Source: Halioglobus sp. (GTDB taxonomy: Bacteria > Pseudomonadota > Gammaproteobacteria > Pseudomonadales > Halieaceae). Taken from it: 64,000 nt of DNA. The notes beneath the pieces are model-generated. The model was not told the DNA's origin. It saw nothing but the letters and a program-made list of their open reading frames with translations, and did not search any database. The position numbers and the translations under genes are program-made. The stretch lies in the NCBI GenBank assembly GCA_020443425.1, contig JAGRIE010000003.1, forward strand, positions 138,978-202,977, in the 5' to 3' direction. This document shows positions 44,529 through 53,472 of the stretch, one piece after another. The first letter of the stretch is position 1; each line of letters opens with the position of its first letter.

Positions 44529-45569
44529 ATGGCCACGATACCCACAGGGCTGGGCGGCCTGTCCCGCGAGTGGCTGTCCGAGGCACTGCAGACGCCGGTA
44601 TCCGGTGTCACCCTGCTGGATGCGCACGCTGGCACCACCGGGCGAGCACTGCTGGCGCTGGAGTACGGTACCGCGACCGCACTGCCGCCAAGGCTGTTCG
44701 TCAAGTTGCCGCCGGGCGACCCACAACAGCGCGAGTTCGTCACCGCCACCGGCATGGGGCGTTGCGAGGCGCGGTTCTATCAGCGTCTTGCCCCCGAGTT
44801 GCCGGTGCGGGTGCCGCGCTGTTACTTCGCCGCCAGTGATACCGCCGGCGATGCCTATATCATGTTGCTGGAACATCTGGTGGACAGCGGCTGCACGTTC
44901 AGGAATTCCAGCACACGCTATTCGCTGGACTATATCCGCCAGATTCTGGCCGCCTTCGCGCGCCTGCATGCCCACTACTGGGCGTCGCCGCGCTTCTCTG
45001 CTGATCTCGACTGGGTGCAGCCACTGCGGCAGCAGAGCGTCGGTGCGCAACTGGTCGCCCGGGCGCTGCAGGCACACGGTGCGAAGATGCCGCCAGTCTT
45101 CACCGCTATGGCCGAGCTTTACCTGGCACAGACCGACGCCATTCACCAGTTGTGGCGACGCGGCGTGCCGACACTGATACATGGCGACGTCCATGACGGC
45201 AACCTGTTCTACGACCGCGACCAGCCGGGGTTTCTCGATTGGGCGATGCTGGCACAGGGTCCGGCGATGCGTGATGTGGGGTATTTCCTCGCGGGGACAC
45301 TGAAGCCCGAGGACCAGCGTGACAGCGGTCGCGAGCTGCTGCGTTACTATCGCGAGCAATTGCTGGCGCTGGGTGTGGTGGCGCCATCGTTGGATGAATT
45401 GTGGCAGCAGTACCAGTGGCACGCGGCGTATGTCTGGGTCGGCGCGACCGCGACGCTGGCAATGGGCGATGCCTGGCAGCCGGTCAACTACCTGTTGGCC
45501 TCAATGGAGCGACTGCATGCGGCGCTTCAGACGCTGGGTTCGGTGGAGGCTATACGCGCCGCCCTGTAG
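44529..45569 (+). CDS. APH/ecdysteroid-kinase-like phosphotransferase
   Basis: A 346-residue small-molecule-kinase-fold protein. The ATP-binding N-lobe includes RLFVKLPPGD, the catalytic loop is LIHGDVHDGNLFYD, and the metal site is GFLDWAMLAQGP. This branch resembles ecdysteroid/choline-kinase-like proteins often found in steroid- and lipid-degrading bacteria. It differs from the phosphotransferase at 12.3-13.3 kb, which has the DWELSTLGHP motif of the ACAD-linked group. The substrate is unknown. ATG 44529 is used, with a TTG three bases upstream as an alternative. Confidence 0.85.
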   Translation: MATIPTGLGGLSREWLSEALQTPVSGVTLLDAHAGTTGRALLALEYGTATALPPRLFVKLPPGDPQQREFVTATGMGRCEARFYQRLAPELPVRVPRCYFAASDTAGDAYIMLLEHLVDSGCTFRNSSTRYSLDYIRQILAAFARLHAHYWASPRFSADLDWVQPLRQQSVGAQLVARALQAHGAKMPPVFTAMAELYLAQTDAIHQLWRRGVPTLIHGDVHDGNLFYDRDQPGFLDWAMLAQGPAMRDVGYFLAGTLKPEDQRDSGRELLRYYREQLLALGVVAPSLDELWQQYQWHAAYVWVGATATLAMGDAWQPVNYLLASMERLHAALQTLGSVEAIRAAL

Positions 45570-45689
45570 TGCCCGCGGGTGTGCAGTGCCGACACCGATG
45601 CCGCCACCGGCCGTGGTGCTGTAGGTGAGACTCTGCCGCAAGCAGAACACCTGCAGCAGGGGCCCGTCTCCTGTGCGCCTGTCCCGGCG

Positions 45690-46592
45690 TCAGTTCACGC
45701 CGGGAAAGTTGTACTCGTGGCCCCAGAGATCGCCCTCGACACTGACCGTGGGCACATAGTTCTCCCAGTCGATGAGCAGGCCGTCATAGCCGTACTCAAC
45801 GGCGATGCCACCGGGCGCGAGTATATAGATCGAGCACATATTGTCGTTCACATGGCGGCCCAGGGTGGCGAGGAAATGGACCCCGGCCTGCTGCGCCCGT
45901 TTCATCGCCTGGCCGACTTCATCCAGTGTCTGCACTTCGACCATCATATGCACGATGCCCGCCGGATGCGGGCCGCTGAACAGGGCTACCGAGTGTTGGC
46001 GCGGGTTGTTGGCGTGCATGAACTTGATCTGCAGGCCGTCAAGGCCGGGCGGGTACAGCGTGTCGGTGAGGCCGGTGCCGAGCAACTGGGTGTAGAAATC
46101 CAGGCAGGCTTCGATATTGGGCGCGGGCAGTACGCAGTGCCCGAAGCCCATATCCCCGGACTGCTGGTAGGTGGTCACAAAGCGGCTGACGCCGGTGGGC
46201 GAGACCAGCGGTACATAGTCGAGCTTGCGGCCCCAGTACAACTCCAGTGTATTGCCGGCCGGATCCTGCACCGTGGCGAAGGCGGTGACACAGCGTCGCT
46301 GTGCGTCCTCCGGTGCTCCGGCCGCGACGCTGTGGCCCGCTCGTTCCAGTTCCTCAATGGTGCTGCGCCAGGCCATCTCATCGGCAAATTCCAGCCCGGT
46401 TGCAATCAGCTTGTCCGCGTCGGACGGCTCGATCATAAAGCGGAAGGGGTGGTCATCCATGCGCAGGAAACGGGCGCCGTCGGTGTCCTCGCGCTGCGCA
46501 TCCATCAGGCCCAGCACACCGGTGCCAAAGTCCATCCACGCCGCTGGGTCTGTCGACGCGATTCTTAAATATCCGACTGCTGAGACTGACAT
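45690..46592 (-). CDS. Extradiol ring-cleavage dioxygenase (type I, VOC fold)
   Basis: A 300-residue two-module VOC protein with the length and spacing of BphC/HsaC-type extradiol dioxygenases. The three iron ligands are visible: His152 (MGFGHCVL), His215 (AGIVHMMVEV) and Glu266 (GGIAVEYGYDG). The N-terminal module is the usual degenerate copy. These enzymes open catechol rings next to the hydroxyls; HsaC/TesB do this to ring A of steroids after aromatisation. It is divergent from the DUF35/thiolase-like operon, suggesting a shared pathway. Exact substrate is inferred only. Confidence 0.9.
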   Translation of the reverse strand: MSVSAVGYLRIASTDPAAWMDFGTGVLGLMDAQREDTDGARFLRMDDHPFRFMIEPSDADKLIATGLEFADEMAWRSTIEELERAGHSVAAGAPEDAQRRCVTAFATVQDPAGNTLELYWGRKLDYVPLVSPTGVSRFVTTYQQSGDMGFGHCVLPAPNIEACLDFYTQLLGTGLTDTLYPPGLDGLQIKFMHANNPRQHSVALFSGPHPAGIVHMMVEVQTLDEVGQAMKRAQQAGVHFLATLGRHVNDNMCSIYILAPGGIAVEYGYDGLLIDWENYVPTVSVEGDLWGHEYNFPGVN

Positions 46593-46603
46593 ACATGTAC
46601 TCC

Positions 46604-46850
46604 GGTTGGGTTTCTATCGGGTTCGCTCTGGCCCGCCATTATCAGTGAATTTCGCCGGGCTGGCAGGTGCGCAGGGGCATTCTGTGGCCGCTGGTACAAG
46701 TAACGCAACCCCTGAGGCGCAAAGGTGTGGCGACACAGGGTCAAAACGCTCATCCGGCACCCGTTGATCAGAAATGTCATAGCGAGGTGATCCTTTGCGT
46801 CATTGAGTGCCTGCAGTGGCTCACTGATACTGGCAACCCGAAACCCAACC
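46604..46850. promoter_or_regulatory. Divergent control region with matching leader motifs
   Basis: An 11-bp sequence, GAAACCCAACC, occurs at 46840-46850 on the plus strand and as its complement at 46604-46614. Thus each divergent gene carries the same motif 12-23 bases upstream of its start codon. A further AACCCGA precedes the motif on both sides. It may be a shared operator for a regulator or a common leader element; no promoter boxes were called with confidence. Confidence 0.4.
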
Positions 46851-46872
46851 CGTATCAAGGAGGGCTGTGACT

Positions 46873-47313
46873 GTGTCGCAACCGGAAATCCTCAACCAGT
46901 CGTTTGAACTTGGTTACACCTACACCCGCTCCACTGGCCCGGTGATCGGCCGTTTCATGACCGAACTGAAAAAGCGCAACATCGTCGGCATCAAGGCCAG
47001 CGATGGGCGGGTCGTGGTCCCCCCCATGGAATACGATCCCGATACCGCTGAAGAACTCAGTGAGTTCGTCGAAGTGGGTGAGCAGGGCGAGATTGTCAGC
47101 TTCGCCTGGGTCAAGGAACCCCGTGAGTCGCATCCGCTGCAGCAGCCGTTTGCGTGGGCGATGATCAAACTCGATGGCGCCGACGTGCCGATGATTCACT
47201 GTGTGGCGGCGCCTGCTGAGAGCGATCTTGCTACCGGTGCGCGTGTCCGCGCTGTGTGGGCCGATGAAACCATCGGCTTTATCACCGATATTCGCTGCTT
47301 CGAACTGGTATAG
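46873..47313 (+). CDS. DUF35 OB-fold protein with degenerate zinc ribbon
   Basis: A 146-residue DUF35-type acyl-CoA-associated protein. The OB-fold part (EIVSFAWVKEP, then FAWAMIKLDGADVPMIHCV and GARVRAVWADE) is clear. The preceding ribbon region reads GIKASDGRVVVPP, with all four zinc cysteines missing. DUF35 proteins pair with thiolase-fold partners to form acyltransferases or aldolases. AAGGAGG at 46857-46863 favours GTG 46873 over GTG 46867. It is the first gene of the operon running to 52.7 kb and precedes a second DUF35 protein that keeps its cysteines. Confidence 0.85.
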   Translation: MSQPEILNQSFELGYTYTRSTGPVIGRFMTELKKRNIVGIKASDGRVVVPPMEYDPDTAEELSEFVEVGEQGEIVSFAWVKEPRESHPLQQPFAWAMIKLDGADVPMIHCVAAPAESDLATGARVRAVWADETIGFITDIRCFELV

Positions 47314-47324
47314 GAGAGCAAGCT

Positions 47325-47840
47325 ATGAGCGATGAACAGGATGTAATCACCGGTATCAATGCACCGGTCTACCTGAAATATAACTTTACCGCCGGGGCGG
47401 CGCCCTCGCGCTTCCTGACCCAGCTCAAGAAGGGCGTGCTGATGGGGCAGCGCTGCCCCAAGTGTTCCGCCGTGTACGTGCCGGCGCGCGGCTCCTGCGC
47501 ACTGTGCGGGGTTGCGACGGAAGAGGATGTGCAGCTCTCGGACAAGGCGACTGTGGAGTCGTTCACGATCGTCTCCATACCGATCCCGGGCAATCCTATC
47601 GAGCCGCCGTTTGTCGTCGCCAACCTGGTGCTGGACGGCTCCAATATCTCCCTGATACACCTGCTCAGCGAGTGTGAGAACTCCGAGGTTCGCATCGGCC
47701 AGCGCGTGCAGGGCGTCTGGAAACCTGAATCCGAATGGGATTACTCCATGAATAATATCCGTTATTTCAAGCCCATCGACGAGCCGGATGTGCCGGCTGA
47801 AAAGATCGGGAAACTACCTGTTACCGGCTGGGAGGGCTGA
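47325..47840 (+). CDS. DUF35 OB-fold protein with intact zinc ribbon
   Basis: A 171-residue DUF35 protein. A complete zinc ribbon has Cys44, Cys47, Cys58 and Cys61 (GQRCPKCSAVYVPARGSCALCG region), followed by the OB-fold (VESFTIVSIPIPGNP, FVVANLVLDG, QRVQGVWKPES). Such proteins bind acyl-CoA and are obligate partners of thiolase-fold Ltp/SCP-x proteins, for example in steroid side-chain retro-aldol cleavage. It follows the cysteine-less homologue by 11 bp, and the next gene starts 3 bp after its stop, so stable complexes with the two downstream proteins are likely. Confidence 0.92.
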   Translation: MSDEQDVITGINAPVYLKYNFTAGAAPSRFLTQLKKGVLMGQRCPKCSAVYVPARGSCALCGVATEEDVQLSDKATVESFTIVSIPIPGNPIEPPFVVANLVLDGSNISLIHLLSECENSEVRIGQRVQGVWKPESEWDYSMNNIRYFKPIDEPDVPAEKIGKLPVTGWEG

Positions 47841-47843
47841 GCT

Positions 47844-48911
47844 ATGAAAGATATTGCAATCGTCGCGTATCAGCAGTCCGATAGCGTTTCGGATGCGGGT
47901 GCTGTCAATGAAGTTGAGCTGATCATGCCGGTGCTGGCGCGCACCTTCGAACAGGCGGGGCTGAACAGCGCGCAGGATGTCGATTTTGTCTGCTCCGGTA
48001 GCTGCGACTACCTGCAGGGCGCGGCCTTCGCGTTTGTCTCAGGCGTGGACGCCCTCGGCGCTGTGCCGCCGATCAAGGAATCCCATGTCGAGATGGACGC
48101 CGCCTGGGCGCTGTATGAATCCATACTGAAAATTCGCATGGGTCACGCCGACTCGGCACTGATTTACGGCTTCGGTAAATCCTCACCCGGTGAACTGCCG
48201 GTGGTGCTGTCCCAGCAACTCGACCCCTACTACCTGGCGCCGCTGTGGGTGGACAGCATTTCGCTGGCGGCACTGCAGGCCAGAATGATGTTGGACAAGG
48301 GGCTGATCACTGAGCGGGACATGGCCGAGGTGGTGTCGCGCTCGCGTCGCAATGCCATGAACAACCCGCACGCCCAGCTGTCCGGTGATATCTCGGTGGA
48401 CGATGTCCTCGCCGAGGAGACCTACCTGTCTCCGCTGCGCAAGGCGGATTGCAGCCCGATCTCCGATGGCGCCAGCGCCATCATTATCGCGACCGTGGAG
48501 CAGGCCAGGGCCTGGGGCCTGCCCTATGCGGTGATCAGCGGTATTGACCACTGTATCGAGACGCACAACCTCGGCATGCGCGACCTGACCGATTCAGTCT
48601 CGACGCGCATGGCGGCCAACCGTGCCGGCATGAACACAGGCAAGGTGGATGTGGCCGAGCTCTATGCGCCATTCAGCCACCAGGAGATTATTCTGGCGCG
48701 CGCCCTGGGGCTGGATGACAGCACCCAGGTCAATCCCAGTGGTGGTGTGCTGGCCGGCAACCTGATGATGGCCTCCGGCCTGTCCCGTGTCGGTGAAGTC
48801 TTCAACCGTATTGTGAAGGGTGAGGCGCAGCGGGGTATCGCTCATGCGACTTCAGGTCCCTGCCTGCAGCACAACCTGGTAACGGTCCTGGAAAAAGGAG
48901 AGAACGCATAA
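47844..48911 (+). CDS. Thiolase-fold lipid-transfer (Ltp-like) protein, no nucleophile Cys
   Basis: A 355-residue thiolase-fold protein. It has the C-terminal motifs DVAELYAPFSHQE, NPSGGVLAGNLMMASG and HATSGPCLQHN. The thiolase nucleophile region reads KESHVEMDAAWAL, with no cysteine at the expected place (about residues 83-84), and the histidine of GHP is replaced by Asn (GNL). It is therefore unlikely to be a true thiolase. In Ltp2-type enzymes with DUF35 partners the fold works as an aldolase. It sits directly after two DUF35 genes and overlaps the next thiolase-fold gene by one base (TAATG), as expected for a complex. Confidence 0.88.
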   Translation: MKDIAIVAYQQSDSVSDAGAVNEVELIMPVLARTFEQAGLNSAQDVDFVCSGSCDYLQGAAFAFVSGVDALGAVPPIKESHVEMDAAWALYESILKIRMGHADSALIYGFGKSSPGELPVVLSQQLDPYYLAPLWVDSISLAALQARMMLDKGLITERDMAEVVSRSRRNAMNNPHAQLSGDISVDDVLAEETYLSPLRKADCSPISDGASAIIIATVEQARAWGLPYAVISGIDHCIETHNLGMRDLTDSVSTRMAANRAGMNTGKVDVAELYAPFSHQEIILARALGLDDSTQVNPSGGVLAGNLMMASGLSRVGEVFNRIVKGEAQRGIAHATSGPCLQHNLVTVLEKGENA

Positions 48912-50074
48912 TGGCTAATTTGGCAGCGGTGGTCGGCATTGGCCAGACCAAGTACATGACCAAGAGAACAGATGTCTCAATTGCGGGCTTGTTGCGCGAA
49001 GCTGCGTTCAAGGCGCTGCAGGACGCGGAACTCACCTGGGACGATATCGATGCCGTGATCATCGGCAAGGCCCCTGATATGTTTGAGGGTGTCATCATGC
49101 CCGAGGTGTATCTGACCGATGCGCTCGGGTGTAATGGCAAGCCGATGCTGCGTGTGCACACGGCGGGCTCCGTCGGCGGTTCCACAGCACTGGTGGCAGC
49201 GTCCCACGTGCAGAGCGGCACGTTCAAGCGGGTGCTGACGGTGGCGTTCGAGAAGCAGTCAGAGTCCAACGCGATGTGGGCACTGTCGAATGCCCAGCCG
49301 TTCTCCACCCACCTGAACGCGGGTGCCGGCGGCTACTTTGCACCCATTATCCGCGAGTATATGCGCCGCTCCAAGGCGCCCTATGACGTGGGTATCAAGG
49401 TGGCAGTGAAAGATCGCCTGCACGGTGCACGCAACCCGCTGGCGCATCTGCAGAAGCCCGACATCACCATGAAAGAGGTGGAAGAATCCTTCATGCTGTG
49501 GGACCCCATCCGCTTCCTGGAATCCTGTCCCTCATCGGACGGCGCCTGTGCCATGGTGATCGCCAACGAAGAGTTGGCCGACAAGGCCTCCAAGCCCCCG
49601 GCCTGGATCCGCGGTGTGGCGATGCGGTCGGAGCCGACCATGTACGCCGGTCGCGAACAGGTCAACCCGCAGGCGGGACGCGACTGTGCCGCCGATGTCT
49701 ACAAGCAGGCGGGCATTACCGACCCGCGCAAGGATCTGGACTGCGCGGAAGTGTATGTACCGTTCAGCTGGTACGAGCCCATGTGGCTGGAAAACCTCGG
49801 CTTTGCGCCCGAAGGTGAGGGCTGGAAACTGACCATGGAAGGCGCCACTTCGCTGGACGAGGGCGGTGATATTCCCTGGAACTGCTCCGGTGGTGTACTG
49901 TCTTCCAACCCGATCGGCGCCTCGGGCATGATCCGGTTTGCCGAGGCCGCCAGGCAGGTACGCGGCGACGCCGGTGCACACCAGGTCGAAGGCGCGAAAC
50001 TGGCGCTGGGTCACGCTTACGGTGGCGGTGCGCAGTTTTTCGCCATGTGGGTTGTCGGCGCAGAGAAGTCGTAA
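48911..50074 (+). CDS. Thiolase-fold lipid-transfer (Ltp-like) protein, no nucleophile Cys
   Basis: A 387-residue thiolase-fold protein related to SCP-x/Ltp. The N-terminal block GIGQTKYMTKRTD and AVIIGKAPDMFEG are typical, and the C-terminus has SGGVLSSNPIGASG and LGHAYGGGAQ. At the nucleophile position the sequence is VHTAGSVGGS instead of the usual cysteine motif, and the usual GHP His is Asn. Like its neighbour it should not catalyse Claisen cleavage by a Cys intermediate. A role as the other subunit of an aldolase with the DUF35 proteins is plausible. Acyl-CoA ligase follows 33 bp downstream. Confidence 0.88.
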   Translation: MANLAAVVGIGQTKYMTKRTDVSIAGLLREAAFKALQDAELTWDDIDAVIIGKAPDMFEGVIMPEVYLTDALGCNGKPMLRVHTAGSVGGSTALVAASHVQSGTFKRVLTVAFEKQSESNAMWALSNAQPFSTHLNAGAGGYFAPIIREYMRRSKAPYDVGIKVAVKDRLHGARNPLAHLQKPDITMKEVEESFMLWDPIRFLESCPSSDGACAMVIANEELADKASKPPAWIRGVAMRSEPTMYAGREQVNPQAGRDCAADVYKQAGITDPRKDLDCAEVYVPFSWYEPMWLENLGFAPEGEGWKLTMEGATSLDEGGDIPWNCSGGVLSSNPIGASGMIRFAEAARQVRGDAGAHQVEGAKLALGHAYGGGAQFFAMWVVGAEKS

Positions 50075-50107
50075 GCGACGTCACACAGGACTCTGGAGAA
50101 AAAACGA

Positions 50108-51736
50108 ATGGCCAAGCACTACAATATTGCCGACCTCTATGAAATGGTGGCCGACAAGGTACCCACGCGCAGCGCGCTGGTGTGCGGCTCACAGCGAGCC
50201 ACGTATGCGGAACTGGAGCAGCGCGCCAACCGGCTGGCGCACTATCTTGCACAACAGGGCGTCAAGGCCGGCGATCATGTCGGCCTGTACCTCTACAACT
50301 GCAACGAGTACCTCGAGGGCATGCTCGCCTGTTTCAAGATCAGGGCGGTGCCGATCAACGTCAACTACCGCTACGTGCAGGATGAGCTGCTGTACATCTT
50401 TGACAATGCGGACATGGTTGCCTGCATCCATAACCAGGAGTTCACGCCCCATATCGCAGAGGTGCGCAAATCGGCACCGGACCTGAAAACCTTTATCTAC
50501 GTGAAGGATGATTCCGGCTGCGATCCCTCAGTGATAGGCTCAATAGAGTACGAGGCCTCGATGGCGGGGCAGAGTGACAAGCGCGATTTCGGCGAGCGCT
50601 CGGACGATGACCTGTTTATTCTCTACACCGGTGGCACCACCGGCATGCCCAAGGGTGTGATGTGGCCGCACAAGGCGGTGTTCTACGCTGCCATGGGCGG
50701 TGGCGGCTGGTTCCACCCCGACGGCGCGATCACGGAGCCGGAGCAGATCGCAGGTCGCATCGGTGATTTCGCGATCGTGGGTATGGCGCTGGCACCGCTG
50801 ATGCACGGCGCCTGCTGGTGGTATGCCTGTATCCAGTTGTTGGCGGGCAACTCCGTGGTGCTGAGCCCCGGCCGTTCACTGGTCGGCGAAGATGTGTGGG
50901 ACATCGTGGAGAAAGAGAAGGTCAACTCCCTATCCATTGTCGGTGATGCGATGGCCGTGCCACTGCTGGATGCACTGGACGCCAACCCCGATCGCTGGGA
51001 CCTGAGCTCTGTGTTCAGCATCGGCTCGGGCGGTGCGGTATTCTCCGAGAGCAAGCAGGATGCCTTCCGGAAAAAATTCCCCAATGTCTATATCTCCAAT
51101 TCCTTCGGCTCTTCCGAGAGCGGCAGTATGGGTATGGACGGCGGCGGCAAAAAGGGCCAGGGCCTGGGCAATATCACCAAGAGTGAGTTCATGTCTGTGA
51201 TCACCGATATCGAGGGTGAGCCGCATCGCCACGTCGAGCGCGGCGAGACGGGTATTTTCGCACGCAGCGGCTACATTCCCGTGGGTTACTACAATGATCC
51301 GGTGAAAACCGCCAAGACCATTGTCGAAGTCGATGGCCAACCGTGGCTGCTGCTGGGCGACGAAGCGCGCCTCGAAGAGGACGACACCATCACGGTATTC
51401 GGGCGCGGTTCCAACTGCATCAACTCCGGCGGTGAGAAGATTTTCCCCGAGGAAGTGGAGCAGGCCCTGAAAGCCAATCCCGATATCTTCGACTGCCTGG
51501 TGGTGGCGACACCCGATGAGCGTTTCGGCAGCCGCGTCACCGCGGTGGTCGCAGCGCGCGGTGATGCCCAACTGACGCTGGCAGGCGTGCAGGAGCATGT
51601 GCGCCAGCATATCGCCGGTTACAAGGTGCCGCGCGAGCTGCATGTGGTGGACGAGGTGCCGCGTGCGCCCAGTGGCAAACCGGCCTATCCGAAAGCACTG
51701 GAAATCGCGCTGGCGGGGACGCACAAGGTGACCTGA
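50108..51736 (+). CDS. Acyl-CoA synthetase, FadD19/steroid-type
   Basis: A 542-residue AMP-forming ligase. The ATP loop is YTGGTTGMPKG followed by VMWPH, the adenylate motif is FGSSESGSMG, the hinge is GRGSNCINSGGEKIFP, and the C-terminal Lys lies in PSGKPAYPKA. The VMWPH after the loop recalls FadD19/FadD17-like ligases that activate steroid side-chain acids. It would supply CoA-thioesters to the enzymes encoded around it. It is in the same operon as the DUF35 and Ltp-like genes. A medium-chain or aromatic acid cannot be excluded. Confidence 0.92.
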   Translation: MAKHYNIADLYEMVADKVPTRSALVCGSQRATYAELEQRANRLAHYLAQQGVKAGDHVGLYLYNCNEYLEGMLACFKIRAVPINVNYRYVQDELLYIFDNADMVACIHNQEFTPHIAEVRKSAPDLKTFIYVKDDSGCDPSVIGSIEYEASMAGQSDKRDFGERSDDDLFILYTGGTTGMPKGVMWPHKAVFYAAMGGGGWFHPDGAITEPEQIAGRIGDFAIVGMALAPLMHGACWWYACIQLLAGNSVVLSPGRSLVGEDVWDIVEKEKVNSLSIVGDAMAVPLLDALDANPDRWDLSSVFSIGSGGAVFSESKQDAFRKKFPNVYISNSFGSSESGSMGMDGGGKKGQGLGNITKSEFMSVITDIEGEPHRHVERGETGIFARSGYIPVGYYNDPVKTAKTIVEVDGQPWLLLGDEARLEEDDTITVFGRGSNCINSGGEKIFPEEVEQALKANPDIFDCLVVATPDERFGSRVTAVVAARGDAQLTLAGVQEHVRQHIAGYKVPRELHVVDEVPRAPSGKPAYPKALEIALAGTHKVT

Positions 51737-51877
51737 GGCTGCGAGTCCGCTGTCTTTCGAGGAGTGGGGGCTCGCCTGACCAGACTCGTGCGACAGCGGA
51801 AATAGCACCAGATTCAACGCGACGGCAAATCGAAACAACAAGCAATCCTAAAACGCATCAGGAAAAAGGTATCCACC

Positions 51878-52696
51878 ATGGCAGAACTCGATATCAGCAC
51901 CAAGAACTGCATCGTAGAACAGGAGGGCAGGGTCCTCATCGTCACGCTCAACCGCCCCGAGGCCAAGAACGCCTTCAGCCCCGAGATGCTGCTGGGCCTG
52001 TACAAGGCGTGGCGCCGGCTGGAGGAGGACGACGAACTGATGTGCGCCATCCTCACCGCCAATGGCGACACCTTCTGCGCCGGTATGGACCTGAAAGCCG
52101 GTGCCGACGGGAACCAGCGTTCGACTGATGAGTTCATGGAGTTGATGGGCAAGGTGCCGAATGTACACTGGCAGGCGCTGCTGCGCGATAACCGCCCCAA
52201 CAAACCGCTGATCCTCGCCGTAGAGGGCTACGCACTGGCCGGCGGCACCGAGATACTGGCCGGCACGGATATCCGTGTCGCGGCTGAGGATGCCACTTTC
52301 GGTGTCACCGAGGTCGCGCGCGGCCTGTATCCGATGGCGGGTTCCAGCATCCGCCTGCCACGGCAGATTCCGTACTGCCTCGCAGCCGAGATCCTGCTGC
52401 TGGGGCGCCATATCTCGGCGCAGGAGGCACTCGACTGGGGCCTGGTGAACCGTGTGGTGCCAAAAGGCCAGACGCTGGCCGTGGCGAAGGAGATCGCCGC
52501 CCAGATCTGCGAGACCGGGCCGCCGGCGCGGAAAGCCATCACCCGCTCGCTGCGCGATATCCAGACCGATGTGAAAGAGGCAGACGCCATGCTGCAATCG
52601 GATGAACTGGCCAACCCGGTGTTCGCCTCTGCCGACGCCAAAGAGGGTATGCGCGCCTTCAAGGAAAAACGCAAAGCCAATTTCACCGGTACCTGA
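51878..52696 (+). CDS. Enoyl-CoA hydratase, EchA19-like
   Basis: A 272-residue crotonase. It has VTLNRPEAKNAFSPEML, FCAGMDLKAGADG, EGYALAGGTEILAG and FGVTEVARGLYPMAGSS, giving both candidate glutamates (TEIL and TEVAR). The pattern resembles the EchA19-type hydratases of steroid side-chain degradation, but that is a similarity judged by eye. It is the last gene of the operon and is followed by a clear terminator. Confidence 0.92.
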   Translation: MAELDISTKNCIVEQEGRVLIVTLNRPEAKNAFSPEMLLGLYKAWRRLEEDDELMCAILTANGDTFCAGMDLKAGADGNQRSTDEFMELMGKVPNVHWQALLRDNRPNKPLILAVEGYALAGGTEILAGTDIRVAAEDATFGVTEVARGLYPMAGSSIRLPRQIPYCLAAEILLLGRHISAQEALDWGLVNRVVPKGQTLAVAKEIAAQICETGPPARKAITRSLRDIQTDVKEADAMLQSDELANPVFASADAKEGMRAFKEKRKANFTGT

Positions 52697-52714
52697 ACGC
52701 TCCCGGTACACAGC

Positions 52715-52745
52715 ATCCACCGCGGGCAGTCGCGGTGGATTTTTG
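52715..52745 (+). terminator. Rho-independent terminator of the DUF35-Ltp-FadD operon
   Basis: ATCCACCGCG (52715-52724) pairs perfectly with CGCGGTGGAT (52731-52740), with a 6-base loop and TTTT following. It ends the operon that begins at 46873. Confidence 0.85.
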
Positions 52746-52781
52746 CTACGCTGTCGCACCCTCCGGAATACGAGTAAACCG

Positions 52782-53456
52782 ATGACCGACCGAGCCGCTA
52801 TCTTTGATCATATCGTCACCTCGCGCCGCTCGCTGCGCGCGTTCCTGCCGCAACAGGTAGAGGACGGCGAACTGTCCAGGATTTTTGACATCGCGCAGCG
52901 TGCGCCCAGCAACTGCAACAGCCAGCCGTGGGTGACACACGTGGTCTCCGGGGCGAAGCTGGACGAGCTGCGGGCGCAGATGCCGCAGCGATTTGCCTCC
53001 GGCAATTTCAGTATGGATTTCCCCTACGACGGTGTGTACCACGGTGTATACAAGGAGCGGCAGTACGGCGCCGCACAGGCCCTGTACGCTGCCGCAGGGA
53101 TTGCGCGTGAGGACAAGGCGAAGCGCAACGAGCAGTTCATGCGCAATTTCACCTTTTTTGACGCGCCGCATGTGGCCTTCCTGTTCCTGCCTGAACCGTT
53201 CGGCCTGCGCGAAGCGGCGGACCTCGGCATGTACGCCCAGACCCTGATGCTGACGCTGACCGCGCACGGCCTCGGCAGTTGCCCGCAGACGGCGCTGGGA
53301 TTCCAGGCGGATTTTGTGCGCGAGCAGCTGCAGATCGACGCCAGCAATAAACTGGTGTTCGGTATTTCATTCGGTTACCCGGATCCGGATGACCCGGTGA
53401 ATGCCTGTGTCACCGACCGCGCGGCGCTGGCCGATGCGGTGACCTTTCACGCCTAG
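52782..53456 (+). CDS. Nitroreductase-family flavoprotein
   Basis: A 224-residue nitroreductase. The FMN-binding SRRSLRAFLPQQV and APSNCNSQPW are followed by DLGMYAQTLMLTLTAHGLG, LGSCPQ, and the family ending GISFGYPDPDDPVN. Such enzymes use NAD(P)H to reduce nitro groups, quinones or enones; some act as dehydrogenases on ring systems. ATG 52782 is used; the frame upstream belongs to the hydratase gene in another frame. It follows a terminator and lies 16 bp before the next crotonase gene. Confidence 0.92.
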   Translation: MTDRAAIFDHIVTSRRSLRAFLPQQVEDGELSRIFDIAQRAPSNCNSQPWVTHVVSGAKLDELRAQMPQRFASGNFSMDFPYDGVYHGVYKERQYGAAQALYAAAGIAREDKAKRNEQFMRNFTFFDAPHVAFLFLPEPFGLREAADLGMYAQTLMLTLTAHGLGSCPQTALGFQADFVREQLQIDASNKLVFGISFGYPDPDDPVNACVTDRAALADAVTFHA

Positions 53457-53472
53457 CCGTACAGGAACCGTC

